A stretch of DNA of 64,000 nucleotides from Bacteroidia bacterium (GCA_026391655.1 JAPLDR010000124.1:1-64000); one strand, 5' to 3'; counted from the first letter of the stretch, positions 28,333 through 38,085 are shown. Notes: generated by a model from the letters alone, not told the origin. Made by a program: numbers and translations.

Positions 28333-29478
28333 ATGCTTCTTGAGTTCATAGGATACTTTTCATTCTTTAATCTCTTGTTACTGGCCATCATCTACTTCTT
28401 CAAAAAAGATTCAGTTGCGTCAGGAACAAGAATACTGGCCTATTGGCTGGCTTCGGTTGCTTATACCCAACTTATACTCACCCTTTTTTATACACATGAT
28501 ATTGAAAAAGTTAAATATCTTGCTTACTCAGAAGCCATTGTGTTTTACATGTCGATGCCGCTGTTTTACTTTTACATACTCAGGTTAACAAATAGTCAGG
28601 ACTCTTTATCTCACATGCGTTGGTTTCATTTTGTTCCATTGATTCCAGGATTGATTTATTGGGGAGTTCATAACTCACTTTCTCCGGAGGAACAGCTTAT
28701 CTCTATCAGAACTGCTTATTGTGGTCCTTTGCGCGACGAATGGCTTAATATAATCGGGATTTGTCTTCAGATATTTTATATTCGATTGGCATACAAAACA
28801 ATACAGAATTTCGTCAGCAAGGCAAAACTCACTTTATCAAACGTCGACAAAGTTGAGATCAAGTGGGTGCAATTTATGCTGACTTCCTTTCTATTCATTG
28901 CAATTTTCTACATCTCATTGTGTATTTTAATAAACAACAAAAGAATCATAGATCTTGTAACAATTCTTAGTTTTGATCTGTTTTTCTTTCTGATTTTTGT
29001 GAAGCATTTAGTTCATCCGCCAGATTATAAATACTTTAGCCAGCTTTCGATACTTGCTGAAGAAACCATTCATTCCGGCAATAATTCTTCAATCCGATAC
29101 AAAGGATTCCGGATGAGAGAAGATGAAATTAATAATCTAAATTTCAGACTTTTGTCAATAATGGAAAATAAAAAGCCCTATCTTAATTCCGAATTGTCGC
29201 TGAGCGGACTTGCTGATATGCTGAATACTACAACCCACAGACTCTCCTTTGTCATTAACACAACAATGGAGATGAACTATTTCGATTTTATTAATTCATA
29301 TAGGATTAAAGAAGCGATGAATTTACTCCAGACTGCTCAGGAAATCGATTCAAAAATAGTTGCAATCGCGTTTGATTCAGGTTTTAATAACAGAACAAGT
29401 TTTCACCTTGCTTTTAAAAAATTTACAGGTTTAACTCCGAAAGAATACCGTGAAAAGCAGGTAAAAGTAACTGTGTAA
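28333..29478 (+). CDS. Membrane-anchored AraC-family regulator
   Basis: Protein of 381 aa. The first ~235 residues contain about seven hydrophobic segments (FIGYFSFFNLLLLAIIYFF; LFFFLIFVKHLVHPP). The last ~100 residues are an AraC/XylS DNA-binding domain (SLSGLADMLNTTTHRLSFVI; SKIVAIAFDSGFNNRTSFHL; FKKFTGLTPKEYREKQ). This seven-TM-sensor plus AraC design is common in Bacteroidota. TATTTTTG at 28301 is a possible -7 element. The signal and targets are unknown. Confidence 0.82.
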   Translation: MLLEFIGYFSFFNLLLLAIIYFFKKDSVASGTRILAYWLASVAYTQLILTLFYTHDIEKVKYLAYSEAIVFYMSMPLFYFYILRLTNSQDSLSHMRWFHFVPLIPGLIYWGVHNSLSPEEQLISIRTAYCGPLRDEWLNIIGICLQIFYIRLAYKTIQNFVSKAKLTLSNVDKVEIKWVQFMLTSFLFIAIFYISLCILINNKRIIDLVTILSFDLFFFLIFVKHLVHPPDYKYFSQLSILAEETIHSGNNSSIRYKGFRMREDEINNLNFRLLSIMENKKPYLNSELSLSGLADMLNTTTHRLSFVINTTMEMNYFDFINSYRIKEAMNLLQTAQEIDSKIVAIAFDSGFNNRTSFHLAFKKFTGLTPKEYREKQVKVTV

Positions 29479-29504
29479 TTTGTACTGCAGTTTATCGGTT
29501 AATC

Positions 29505-30311
29505 TTATGGAAAAATAATCACCCTTTTATCTTTATACACATTAGCGATGTGTAGAATTTCGGGTGTTTCGTCATTCAGTTTTAAGAACAAATCAAGCCC
29601 CTTTCGCTTTGAATCGTCGAAAACTAAACTAAGATTTTTATAAAAATAATCCTTTAATTGATAATCGGGGTAAATCTTTTCACATTCGTCAATCACTTCC
29701 TCTAATTGGAGTAATCCATCTGCAAGAGCCATATTAAACTCAGAAACAAATTCAATATCAATTGGTTTATTGGCAATCCAGCAGGCAAAAACAAAATCGA
29801 AACCAGTATAATTTTTCCATGCTTCCCCAAGATCATAACAATAAGCAAACCTTTTCTCTGTTTCGAAAACCCGATCACCTATTACAACGATTGCTGTGTT
29901 TTTATCAATACTACTTTCGATATATCCCTGTTGCCCATTTTCCCAGACTGGATTTATTTTCCAAAAATACCTGGCAAGAATGCGTACGAGCTGCACGGAT
30001 GTTCTTGATTGATAATCCAAAACTATATTAGTAATTTCAGGCAACGGAACATTGCTTAATAAAACTACCGTACGAACTTTACCGGAAGATGCGATGCAGT
30101 AATTAGAAATAATCTGCGCGTTCGGAACATCAGCGATTGCGGCTACCGGAATCAAACCGATATCAGCAAGATCGGTAGTAAGCTTTGTAGCACATAAGGA
30201 TGGAATATCAAGAGAAAGTTCAATTCGATTGATCAAATCCGAATGTTGAAGTCCATATACGAAAGGCCTGGTATTGAGGTATGAAACAGCTGAAATTCTT
30301 ATTTTATTCAT
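29505..30311 (-). CDS. mqnA: Chorismate dehydratase (menaquinone, futalosine pathway)
   Basis: Protein of 268 aa that converts chorismate to 3-enolpyruvyl-benzoate, the first step of the futalosine route to menaquinone. The start ISAVSYLNTRPFVYGL, followed by CATKLTTDLADIGLIPVAAI and the substrate-loop segment DYQSRTSVQLVRIL, is typical of MqnA. ATG 30311 begins the conserved MNKIRISAVSYLNT; the longer frame from 30332 adds seven non-conserved residues. It is divergent from purB, with no other mqn gene in the window. Confidence 0.93.
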   Translation of the reverse strand: MNKIRISAVSYLNTRPFVYGLQHSDLINRIELSLDIPSLCATKLTTDLADIGLIPVAAIADVPNAQIISNYCIASSGKVRTVVLLSNVPLPEITNIVLDYQSRTSVQLVRILARYFWKINPVWENGQQGYIESSIDKNTAIVVIGDRVFETEKRFAYCYDLGEAWKNYTGFDFVFACWIANKPIDIEFVSEFNMALADGLLQLEEVIDECEKIYPDYQLKDYFYKNLSLVFDDSKRKGLDLFLKLNDETPEILHIANVYKDKRVIIFP

Positions 30312-30407
30312 AATTGAAATTTTCAAAAACAAACATACTAAAGTTTTCAGTAATTACTTATGACTATGCTTTGACCAATGGGAATAATCACTTTTCACAG
30401 ATTTTAT

Positions 30408-30415
30408 TAACTTTG
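30408..30415 (+). promoter_or_regulatory. Possible purB -7 element
   Basis: TAACTTTG matches TAnnTTTG and lies 24 bp before the purB ATG. No convincing -33 element is seen. Confidence 0.4.
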
Positions 30416-30439
30416 CATAAACAGATTAAGTTAAAAACA

Positions 30440-31789
30440 ATGGAATTACAGATCTTAACTGCCATTTCACCTGTCGATGGAAGATACCGTGACAAAGTAG
30501 AAGAACTTGGCGACTATTTCTCGGAATTTGCCTTGATTAAATACCGGGTGTTTGTTGAAATTGAATACTTTATCGCATTAACAGAGATACCTCTGCCCCA
30601 ATTGAGCAGTTTTAACGTTGAGCTGAAGTCTGGCTTGCGCAACATATACGATTCGTTTGATTTAAATGATGCCCGGAGAATTAAAGAGATCGAGAAAGTG
30701 ACAAATCACGACGTCAAAGCAGTCGAGTATTTTCTAAAAGAAAAGTTCGACAGTTTAGGTCTCGAAAAATTTAAAGAATTTATTCATTTCGGACTAACCT
30801 CGCAGGACATCAACAATACCGCTGTTCCGTGCTCGTTGCGCGATGCAATTCAAAATGTTTATATCCCGTTAGTTGATGAATTGATTGCCAAACTCGAAGG
30901 AATGGCTTTCGCGTGGGAAGACGTTTCGATGTTGGCCAAGACCCACGGACAACCGGCTTCCCCTACCCGACTGGGAAAAGAGATTAAAGTATTTATCGAA
31001 AGACTTAACGTACAGGTAGAGCTGTTGAAGGGAATTCCATGTTATGCCAAATTTGGGGGAGCGACCGGAAATTTCAACGCACACCACGTTGCCTATCCAT
31101 TAATAGACTGGGTCGATTTCGCCAATAACTTTGTACGCGATGCCCTTCATCTGGAACGTTCGCAGGCCACAACCCAGATTGCCCATTACGATAATTATGG
31201 CGCTATTTTCGATAATATGAAGCGAATAAATACGAGACTTATTGATTTTGACCGTGATTTCTGGACCTATATATCCATGAATTACTTCAAACAGCAAATT
31301 AAAAAAGGGGAAATTGGTTCATCGGCGATGCCACATAAAATCAATCCTATTGATTTCGAGAATTCAGAAGGAAACCTGGGTATTGCCAATGCAATATTTG
31401 AACACCTTTCGGCCAAGCTGCCAATTTCGCGTTTGCAACGCGATCTCACTGATTCCACTGTTTTACGGAATATTGGTGTACCATTAGCCCATACTATTCT
31501 GGCAATCAAATCAACCTTAAAAGGGTTAGATAAACTTCTGCTAAATACAGAAGTGATTGAGCGTGATCTTGAAGATAACTGGGCAGTTGTAGCCGAAGCT
31601 ATTCAGACCATCCTTCGCCGCGAATCTTATCCGAATCCTTTCGAAGCGTTGAAAGATCTGACACGTGTAAACCGAAAAATAGACCGCGAAGTAATTCACG
31701 AATTCATTGATAAATTAGCAGTTAGCGAGGAGATCAAGAATGAGTTAAAACATATTACTCCTCATAATTACACAGGAGTAGCTATTTAA
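30440..31789 (+). CDS. purB: Adenylosuccinate lyase
   Basis: Protein of 449 aa in purine biosynthesis. It cleaves SAICAR and adenylosuccinate, releasing fumarate. The fumarase/aspartase superfamily signature GSSAMPHKINPIDFENSEGN is near residue 290, and KTHGQPASPTRLGKE and HFGLTSQDINNTAVP form other active-site segments. The start at ATG 30440 yields the conserved MELQILTAISPVDGRY; the frame is open further upstream to 30314 but that part runs across the mqnA start and is not conserved. Confidence 0.97.
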   Translation: MELQILTAISPVDGRYRDKVEELGDYFSEFALIKYRVFVEIEYFIALTEIPLPQLSSFNVELKSGLRNIYDSFDLNDARRIKEIEKVTNHDVKAVEYFLKEKFDSLGLEKFKEFIHFGLTSQDINNTAVPCSLRDAIQNVYIPLVDELIAKLEGMAFAWEDVSMLAKTHGQPASPTRLGKEIKVFIERLNVQVELLKGIPCYAKFGGATGNFNAHHVAYPLIDWVDFANNFVRDALHLERSQATTQIAHYDNYGAIFDNMKRINTRLIDFDRDFWTYISMNYFKQQIKKGEIGSSAMPHKINPIDFENSEGNLGIANAIFEHLSAKLPISRLQRDLTDSTVLRNIGVPLAHTILAIKSTLKGLDKLLLNTEVIERDLEDNWAVVAEAIQTILRRESYPNPFEALKDLTRVNRKIDREVIHEFIDKLAVSEEIKNELKHITPHNYTGVAI

Positions 31790-31853
31790 TAATTAATCAC
31801 TTAAATTCGTCCGGTTTTTTTGTTAACTGTTCAGAAACTAATACTATACAATT

Positions 31854-33677
31854 GTGAAAGGTCTCTACCTTCTTTTAAGGCGTTTTATTTATCCCTACAA
31901 ACGCTATGTAATTGGCGCATTTATATTTAATCTACTCGGCGCACTTTTTGGTTCTTTTCAGTTTGCGGCTCTTAAACCTGTTCTGGAGTTGTTGTTCGGA
32001 ATACAAAAAGAGGTCATTGTAAAACCTGCAGAGTGGATGTTAACAATTGATAGTATCAGAGACAATATCATGTTTGAATTAAGTGATATTATTCACAAAT
32101 TTGGATCTGAAAAAGCACTCATATATATCGGAATTTTCCTGATTATCATGGTATTTTTGAAGGTTGCATTTACTTATCTTGCTTTGTATGTACTGGTTCC
32201 ATTACGAAATGGTGTAGTACGGGATATCAGAAATCAGATTTACCTGAAGATACTTGAACTTCCGATCGGTTTTTTTTCGGAAGAACGCAAAGGAGATATT
32301 ATTGCGCGAATGACCGGTGATGTGCAGGAAATTGACAATTCCATCATGAGTTCACTTGAAATGATACTGAAGGAACCGCTTATCATTATTATTTCATTGG
32401 CTTTTATGATTTATATGTCTCCGGAGCTCACGCTTTTTGTTTTTCTACTGTTACCTGTTGTCGGTTATCTAATAGGTAAGGTAGGTAAAAGCCTGAAAAA
32501 ACCCTCCATGCGCGGACAAAATAAAATGGGCGAATTACTTTCAACCATCGAAGAATCGCTATCGGGACTCCGTATTATCAAGGCATTCAATGCTGAGAAA
32601 AAGGTACACCAGCATTTCAATAAGCAAAACACGGAATACTACCACATTATGAATAGCTTAATGTGGCGTCGGTACCTTGCACACCCCATGAGTGAATTCC
32701 TTGGGACAATCGTGATTGTTATCGTATTATGGTATGGAGGAAAATTGGTTTTAAGCAATAACAGCAATTTATCGCCTGCAGGATTCCTGGTCTACCTGGT
32801 TTTCTTTTACAGCATAATTAATCCGGCAAAATCCTTTACAACAGCCTTTTACGCTATTCAGAAAGGGCTTGCTTCAATGGAAAGGATTGACAAGGTCATG
32901 ATGGCCGAAAACAATATTATTGACAAAGAAAATCCTCAGTCAGTTAACACTTTTACTTCTCAGATCGAATATAAAGATGTTACTTTCCGCTACATTGAAG
33001 ATGACGTTTTGAAGAAGGTAAATCTCACCATACCAATCGGCAAAACCATTGCTTTAGTCGGGCAATCGGGATCAGGAAAATCCACCTTTGTTGATTTACT
33101 TCCCCGTTTTTATGATGTCAGCGAAGGTCAGATTATGGTTGATGGAGTTGATATCCGCGACTATAAAATCGCCGATCTTAGAGGACTTATGGGAAATGTA
33201 AATCAGGATCCTATTCTGTTCAACGATACTTTCTTTAATAACATCTCCTTCGGAGTTGAGAATGCCACATTGGAACAGGTGGAGAACGCGGCCAGAGTCG
33301 CCAATGCCCATGATTTTATAATTGCAACATCTGAGGGATATCAATCGAATATCGGCGATCGCGGAGGAAAACTATCCGGAGGGCAACGACAACGCGTTTC
33401 AATTGCCCGTGCAGTACTCAAAAATCCCCCGATTCTAATACTCGACGAGGCAACGTCAGCTCTAGATACAGAATCGGAAAAACTGGTTCAGGAAGCGATC
33501 GAAAACCTCATGAAAAATCGCACATCGATCGTTATCGCTCACCGTTTGTCAACGATTAAAAATGCTGACCTCATTTGTGTATTTCACGAAGGGGAAATTG
33601 TCGAAAGGGGAAATCACGATGAACTTCTCGTTTTGGATGGTATTTATAAAAAGCTTCACGGTATGCAAAACTTTTAA
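31854..33677 (+). CDS. MsbA-like ABC exporter (fused permease and ATPase)
   Basis: Protein of 607 aa with GTG start. Six membrane helices occupy ~1-330, and the ATPase domain covers ~370-607 with Walker A GQSGSGKST, Q-loop NQDPILFND, signature LSGGQRQR, Walker B LILDEATSALD and H-loop AHRLS. It matches homodimeric exporters of lipid A, lipids or peptides; the substrate is not readable. It begins 64 bp after purB and ends at a strong hairpin. Confidence 0.92.
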   Translation: MKGLYLLLRRFIYPYKRYVIGAFIFNLLGALFGSFQFAALKPVLELLFGIQKEVIVKPAEWMLTIDSIRDNIMFELSDIIHKFGSEKALIYIGIFLIIMVFLKVAFTYLALYVLVPLRNGVVRDIRNQIYLKILELPIGFFSEERKGDIIARMTGDVQEIDNSIMSSLEMILKEPLIIIISLAFMIYMSPELTLFVFLLLPVVGYLIGKVGKSLKKPSMRGQNKMGELLSTIEESLSGLRIIKAFNAEKKVHQHFNKQNTEYYHIMNSLMWRRYLAHPMSEFLGTIVIVIVLWYGGKLVLSNNSNLSPAGFLVYLVFFYSIINPAKSFTTAFYAIQKGLASMERIDKVMMAENNIIDKENPQSVNTFTSQIEYKDVTFRYIEDDVLKKVNLTIPIGKTIALVGQSGSGKSTFVDLLPRFYDVSEGQIMVDGVDIRDYKIADLRGLMGNVNQDPILFNDTFFNNISFGVENATLEQVENAARVANAHDFIIATSEGYQSNIGDRGGKLSGGQRQRVSIARAVLKNPPILILDEATSALDTESEKLVQEAIENLMKNRTSIVIAHRLSTIKNADLICVFHEGEIVERGNHDELLVLDGIYKKLHGMQNF

Positions 33678-33685
33678 TCAATCAT

Positions 33686-33731
33686 ATATCAATTAAAAGA
33701 GGGGGTTTTAGCCCCCTCTTTTAATTGATAT
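33686..33731. terminator. Bidirectional terminator, 20-bp stem
   Basis: ATATCAATTAAAAGAGGGGG pairs perfectly with CCCCCTCTTTTAATTGATAT around a six-base loop. It is shared by the convergent ABC exporter and HU genes. Confidence 0.93.
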
Positions 33732-33738
33732 ACAGCGT

Positions 33739-34011
33739 TTACTGAACTTCGTCGTTTAGTTCACTGCCAGCTTTGAATTTGACAATTTTTTTCTTCCCAA
33801 TTTCAAGTTTCGCACCAGTTTGCGGATTCCTCCCCAAACGAGCAGGTCTTTCCAAAACTGAAAAAGTACCAAATCCTACAAGCGCAATTTTTTCGCCTTG
33901 TTTCAGCTGTTCTCCGGTCGTTTTAATAAAAGCATCAACTGCTTTTCGGGCATCCACTTTAGTCAATCCTGATTCTACAGCGACTGCATCAATTAATTGA
34001 GTTTTGTTCAT
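33739..34011 (-). CDS. HU-family DNA-binding protein
   Basis: Protein of 90 aa, standard HU length, with MNKTQLIDAVA at the start and the IHF/HU signature GFGTFSVLERPARLGRNPQT near residue 46. A histone-like homodimer that bends and compacts DNA. It has its own transcript convergent with the ABC exporter. Confidence 0.96.
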   Translation of the reverse strand: MNKTQLIDAVAVESGLTKVDARKAVDAFIKTTGEQLKQGEKIALVGFGTFSVLERPARLGRNPQTGAKLEIGKKKIVKFKAGSELNDEVQ

Positions 34012-34255
34012 AGTAAAATAAATAATTTAAATAGTTAAATGAAGCTTCAGATTTGCGGAAATTTAAGGATATTCAGGCAATTATGCAAAATATATTATGA
34101 ATTTTTTTAATTTAGGGACAAAAGATGTTATTAAACATCTTTTGAAGGTCAATTCTATTCGGAATTAATAATAAGTAAGTTCAAAAAAATATTTATGAAA
34201 TATAAATTTCAACCGTTTTATTTGTTTTAAGCGTTTAAAAATAATCTCAAATGAT

Positions 34256-34285
34256 TTTGGCGATTCAAATAAAAGTATACTTTTG
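34256..34285 (+). promoter_or_regulatory. tRNA-Ser/tRNA-Trp promoter
   Basis: TTTG (34256-34259), an 18-bp spacer and TACTTTTG (34278-34285) match the Bacteroidota sigma-ABfr consensus. Transcription would begin a few bases before tRNA-Ser at 34296. Confidence 0.75.
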
Positions 34286-34295
34286 CACACGTTTT

Positions 34296-34380
34296 GGAGA
34301 GATGGCAGAGTGGTCGATTGCGGCGGTCTTGAAAACCGTTGTACCGAGAGGTACCGGGGGTTCGAATCCCTCTCTCTCCG
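34296..34380 (+). tRNA. tRNA-Ser (TGA)
   Basis: Class II tRNA of 85 nt. The acceptor is GGAGAGA/TCTCTCC, the anticodon loop CTTGAAA (anticodon TGA), with a long variable arm (GTACCGAGAGGTACC) and T loop TTCGAAT. Discriminator G. Confidence 0.95.
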
Positions 34381-34385
34381 CACTT

Positions 34386-34458
34386 ACGGGTGTAGCTCAG
34401 TTGGTAGAGCACTGGTCTCCAAAACCAGGTGTCGGGCGTTCGAGTCGCTCCTCCCGTG
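34386..34458 (+). tRNA. tRNA-Trp (CCA)
   Basis: Class I tRNA of 73 nt, five bases after tRNA-Ser. The anticodon stem CTGGT/ACCAG encloses CTCCAAA (anticodon CCA). D loop AGCTCAGTTGGTAGAGC and T loop TTCGAGT. The acceptor ACGGGTG/CTCCCGT has one T-T mismatch. Confidence 0.92.
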
Positions 34459-34492
34459 CAAAAGCCTCAATATTCACATATTGAGGCTTTTG
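34459..34492 (+). terminator. Terminator of the tRNA-Ser/tRNA-Trp transcript
   Basis: CAAAAGCCTCAATA pairs with TATTGAGGCTTTTG directly after tRNA-Trp. Confidence 0.88.
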
Positions 34493-34646
34493 TCTTTAAA
34501 TTGGCTAAATAACTGTGCAATTTTGTCCTGTTTTTGAAAAGAATTTCACTGTCTTTCTGCCACTAAGTCAGTAAACCAATTCTGGCATAAGCTTTGACTT
34601 ATGATTGAAACAAATTCAAAAAATATAAAAATATAAAACATAGAGT

Positions 34647-36695
34647 ATGAAAGGTAAAATTGGCGTTACAAGTGATAACCTGTTTCCGATTATCAAAAAA
34701 TTTCTCTATTCCGATCACGATATTTTCCTTCGTGAGATTATTTCAAATGCAGTTGATGCGACTCAAAAACTGAAAATAGTTGCTTCTGCAGGGAAATACA
34801 AAGGTAGTGTTGAAGATTTAAAAGTTAAAATAAGCGTTAACAAAGAAGCAAAAACAATCACAGTTTCTGACCACGGAATTGGAATGACCTCTGAGGAGAT
34901 TGAAAAATTCATCAATCAGATTGCATTTTCAGGGGCCAATGAGTTTCTCGAAAAATATAAGGACGATGCCAATGCCATCATTGGACATTTCGGACTTGGG
35001 TTCTACTCCTCATTCATGGTTTCGGAAGAAGTTGAAATTATCACCCGCTCCTATCAGGAAGATGCCAAACCTGTTCGCTGGATATGCGACGGATCCCCGG
35101 AATACGTGATCGAAGACGCTGAAAAAGCTGAAGTCGGCACAGACATCGTAATGCACCTCAACTCTGATTCAGTTGAATTCCTCGAAGAAAACCGGATTTC
35201 TGAATTGCTGAATAAATACTGCAAATTCCTACCAGTACCCATTGTTTTCGGGAAGAAAAAAGAGTGGAAAAACGACAAATACGAAGATACTGCCGAAGAT
35301 AATCAAATCAACGATATCGTCCCGACGTGGACAAAGAAACCCGTTGATCTTACAGAGGAAGATTATACCAACTTCTATCATAAACTTTATCCTTACGGCG
35401 ACGAACCGTTATTCCATATTCACCTGAATGTCGATTATCCGTTTAATCTTACAGGAATTCTATATTTCCCAAAACTTAAAAATAACTTTGAAGTTCAGAA
35501 GAATAAGATCCAACTTTATTGCAGTCAGGTATTTGTAACTGATTCAGTGGAAGGAATTGTACCAGAATTTCTTACCCTTCTTCATGGCGTAATTGATTCA
35601 CCTGATATTCCGTTAAATGTTTCACGTTCATACCTTCAAAACGACTCGAACGTAAAGAAAATCAGCGGACATATCACCAAAAAAGTTGCCGATCGGCTGA
35701 CTGAAATCTTCAAAGAAAAACGCACTGAATTTGAAGAAAAATGGAACGATCTGAAACTCTTTATCGAATACGGAATGTTGACTGATGAAAAATTCTATGA
35801 AAAGGCATTAAAATTCTTTATATTCCAAAACACTGATGGTAAATCATTTACATGGGAGGAATACGGAAACATTATTAGCGCCAACCAAACCGACAAGGAT
35901 AAAAAGCTGGTATATCTTTATGCGACCAACAAAGATGAGCAATTCAGCTTTATTGAAGCCGCCAAAGGAAAAGGTTATGATGTACTATTGATGAACGATG
36001 TTCTGGCAACACCATTACTCAATCATTTTGAACAAAAATTCCCTGAAAAGCACTTTGTTCGTGTAGATGCTGAAGTCGTCGATAAACTAATCGCGAAAGA
36101 AAACAGCAAAGAGAGTACTTTGTCATTGGATGAAAAAAACGAATTAAGTCCAATTTTTCTGGCTATTACTCCAAAAGACCGCGGTCAGTTTATTATTGAT
36201 TTTCAAGATCTTGGTGAAGATGGTTCACCAATGGTCGTGACTCAGAATGAGTTTATGCGCCGTATGAAAGATATGTCGAAAATGCAGAACGGAATGAGTT
36301 TTTACGGAGATCTTCCTGACAGTTATAATCTGGTGGTCAATATTGCACATCCTCTTGTAAAAAAGATCATTTCCGAAAAACAGGAGACGCTGGCCGCAGA
36401 ATTAACCCCCGCCATTGCTGAAATTCTGAAATATAAATCCGAAAAAGAGGCACTTAAAAAGCTTAAAGCCGGGAAAAAGGAAGATGAAGTTCCGCAAGAG
36501 GAAAAAGATCTTCTAAAGGAGACCGAAAGCAAGATTTCGGAGCTTGAAGATACCAAACGTAAAAAGCTTGAAGCTTTTGGTGCTGAGAATAAATTAGCAA
36601 AACAACTCGTCGATCTGGCACTATTGGCCAACAACATGCTACGCGGCGAAGCACTTAATAATTTTGTCAAACGTAGTGTGGAATTAATAAAATAA
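34647..36695 (+). CDS. htpG: Hsp90-family chaperone
   Basis: Protein of 682 aa. The GHKL ATPase domain shows FLREIISNAVDA, DHGIGM and GHFGLGFYSSFMV. The middle domain has GILYFPK and the Arg loop VSRSYLQND. The dimerisation domain follows, with a charged insert (EKEALKKLKAGKKEDEVPQ). Its role is ATP-dependent folding and maturation of client proteins in the cytoplasm. It is monocistronic with a terminator 40 bp downstream. Confidence 0.97.
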   Translation: MKGKIGVTSDNLFPIIKKFLYSDHDIFLREIISNAVDATQKLKIVASAGKYKGSVEDLKVKISVNKEAKTITVSDHGIGMTSEEIEKFINQIAFSGANEFLEKYKDDANAIIGHFGLGFYSSFMVSEEVEIITRSYQEDAKPVRWICDGSPEYVIEDAEKAEVGTDIVMHLNSDSVEFLEENRISELLNKYCKFLPVPIVFGKKKEWKNDKYEDTAEDNQINDIVPTWTKKPVDLTEEDYTNFYHKLYPYGDEPLFHIHLNVDYPFNLTGILYFPKLKNNFEVQKNKIQLYCSQVFVTDSVEGIVPEFLTLLHGVIDSPDIPLNVSRSYLQNDSNVKKISGHITKKVADRLTEIFKEKRTEFEEKWNDLKLFIEYGMLTDEKFYEKALKFFIFQNTDGKSFTWEEYGNIISANQTDKDKKLVYLYATNKDEQFSFIEAAKGKGYDVLLMNDVLATPLLNHFEQKFPEKHFVRVDAEVVDKLIAKENSKESTLSLDEKNELSPIFLAITPKDRGQFIIDFQDLGEDGSPMVVTQNEFMRRMKDMSKMQNGMSFYGDLPDSYNLVVNIAHPLVKKIISEKQETLAAELTPAIAEILKYKSEKEALKKLKAGKKEDEVPQEEKDLLKETESKISELEDTKRKKLEAFGAENKLAKQLVDLALLANNMLRGEALNNFVKRSVELIK

Positions 36696-36734
36696 TTCAA
36701 TACTGTTCAAGTATTTAGATTTACCATTTATGAT

Positions 36735-36771
36735 AAAGCCTGCTTCCTGATCAAGGTAGCAGGCTTTTTTT
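36735..36771 (+). terminator. Terminator after htpG
   Basis: AAAGCCTGCT pairs with AGCAGGCTTT, followed by a T-run. Confidence 0.9.
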
Positions 36772-36848
36772 ACGCGACATTCCGATTACCAAAAGAAATG
36801 ATCTTTTTAATTACAAATTAAATAGGTAATTTTCGGGAAATTAAATCT

Positions 36849-37691
36849 ATGAAACAATCTGTACTGACAATATTCCTGCTTTTCCCGCTAATAATTACGG
36901 TTATTGCACAAAAGCCGATGAATATAATCACTTATAATATACGATATAATACCCCGTCTGATAAAGAAAATGCCTGGCCAAATCGCCGCGAAGAGGTGAT
37001 TAAACTATTAAAACTCCACAAAGCAGATATCTTCTCGGTTCAGGAGGCGCTTTATGATCAGATTATGGATTTAAAAGAAGGAATGTCAGGATTTGATTAT
37101 GTCGGGGTTGGTCGTGATGATGGAAATATCAATGGTGAATTTTCGGCAATCTATTATAATTCTAATCGTTATATTGTAATTGAGAACGGAACATTCTGGC
37201 TGTCCCAAACCCCGCAAATACCATCAAAGAGCTGGGATGCTGCCCTGAACAGGATTTGTACCTGGGTCAGATTCAGAGAGAAAGAAACACATAAATCGTT
37301 CTATATCTTCAATACGCACTTCGATCACAAAGGCGTGAAAGCCCGGAAAGAATCTGCCATATTGATTTTGAAGAAGATCAGCGAAATTGCAAAAAGAAAT
37401 GAACCGGTTATCCTTACGGGCGATTTCAACCTGACTCCCGCCGAAAAGCCATTGGTATTAATCCGACAAAAGCTAAAAGATTCAAGACAAATCAGTCAAA
37501 CTGTTCCCCAGGGTCCTGTAGGGACTTCCAATGGATTCGATTTCCAAAGTAAACTTGAAAATAGAATAGACTATATATTTGTAAATAAGTTTGTTGAAGT
37601 TAAGAAGTACGTTGTAATAACTGATTCAAAAGAAGGCCGGTACCCATCGGATCACCTTCCGGTTCTTGCAGAAATTCAATTAAAAAAATAG
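36849..37691 (+). CDS. Secreted endonuclease/exonuclease/phosphatase-family protein
   Basis: Protein of 280 aa with signal peptide (to ~VIAQKP). EEP fold motifs appear in order: NIITYNIRYN, SVQEAL (Mg-binding Glu), NTHFDHKG (catalytic His), LTGDFNLTP and SDHLPV (Asp-His pair). Secreted members in Bacteroidota may act on phosphodiesters of nucleic acids, sphingolipids or inositol phosphates; the substrate is not determined. Confidence 0.85.
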   Translation: MKQSVLTIFLLFPLIITVIAQKPMNIITYNIRYNTPSDKENAWPNRREEVIKLLKLHKADIFSVQEALYDQIMDLKEGMSGFDYVGVGRDDGNINGEFSAIYYNSNRYIVIENGTFWLSQTPQIPSKSWDAALNRICTWVRFREKETHKSFYIFNTHFDHKGVKARKESAILILKKISEIAKRNEPVILTGDFNLTPAEKPLVLIRQKLKDSRQISQTVPQGPVGTSNGFDFQSKLENRIDYIFVNKFVEVKKYVVITDSKEGRYPSDHLPVLAEIQLKK

Positions 37692-37812
37692 TATTTAGAA
37701 AAATCTATAATTGCATGTTGAATTTATTCAATTTCCGTTCTGAATAATATTTCACTCTCAAATTCGGCATGAACCTATTAACTTCGGATTCGGATCAAAA
37801 AATATGTAAACG

Positions 37813-37893
37813 TAAAAAGAGGGCATCAAGCGACGCCCTCTTCTAACCTAACCTAACTAACCTAAATCCTATGAAAAAACCTGCTCTTAAGCA
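37813..37893 (-). ncRNA. Candidate small RNA
   Basis: On the minus strand a full promoter (TTG-N20-TATCTTTG, 37900-37930) is followed by ~80 nt and a strong hairpin (AAGAGGGC/GCCCTCTT, 37817-37842) with a T5 tail. Between them lies a TTAGG/TTAGT repeat tract (37844-37866). No minus frame of note is present. It lies in a 394-bp gap between the EEP-family gene and the superoxide reductase gene. It could also be a leader or a relic; the plus strand holds a 17-codon frame (37871-37924). Confidence 0.45.
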
Positions 37894-37899
37894 ACGTTA

Positions 37900-37930
37900 C
37901 AAAGATACATCAAATAACCATTAACTTCAA
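37900..37930 (-). promoter_or_regulatory. Promoter of the candidate small RNA
   Basis: Minus-strand TTG (37928-37930), 20-bp spacer, TATCTTTG (37900-37907). Both elements match the Bacteroidota consensus. Confidence 0.55.
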
Positions 37931-38085
37931 TTAATCAAGGTTAATTAACGTTAAACTTTTTGTACTTATTACAGAAGCTACCGTTAATCATTTAAATCTC
38001 TGAATTTTACGAACCAAATATTCGAAAAATAAACTAAAAGAACGGATCAAACAACAGATTTCCTGTTAGAGCTCCTCATTAACGA

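Noticed and set aside
34227-34537. Open frames across the two tRNA genes
   Set aside because: They translate tRNA sequence; both tRNAs fold fully and have a promoter and terminator.
37871-37924. 17-codon plus-strand leader peptide (MKKPALKQRYKDTSNNH)
   Set aside because: No downstream gene on the plus strand within reach, and the promoter and terminator signals favour the minus strand. Kept only as an alternative to the small RNA.
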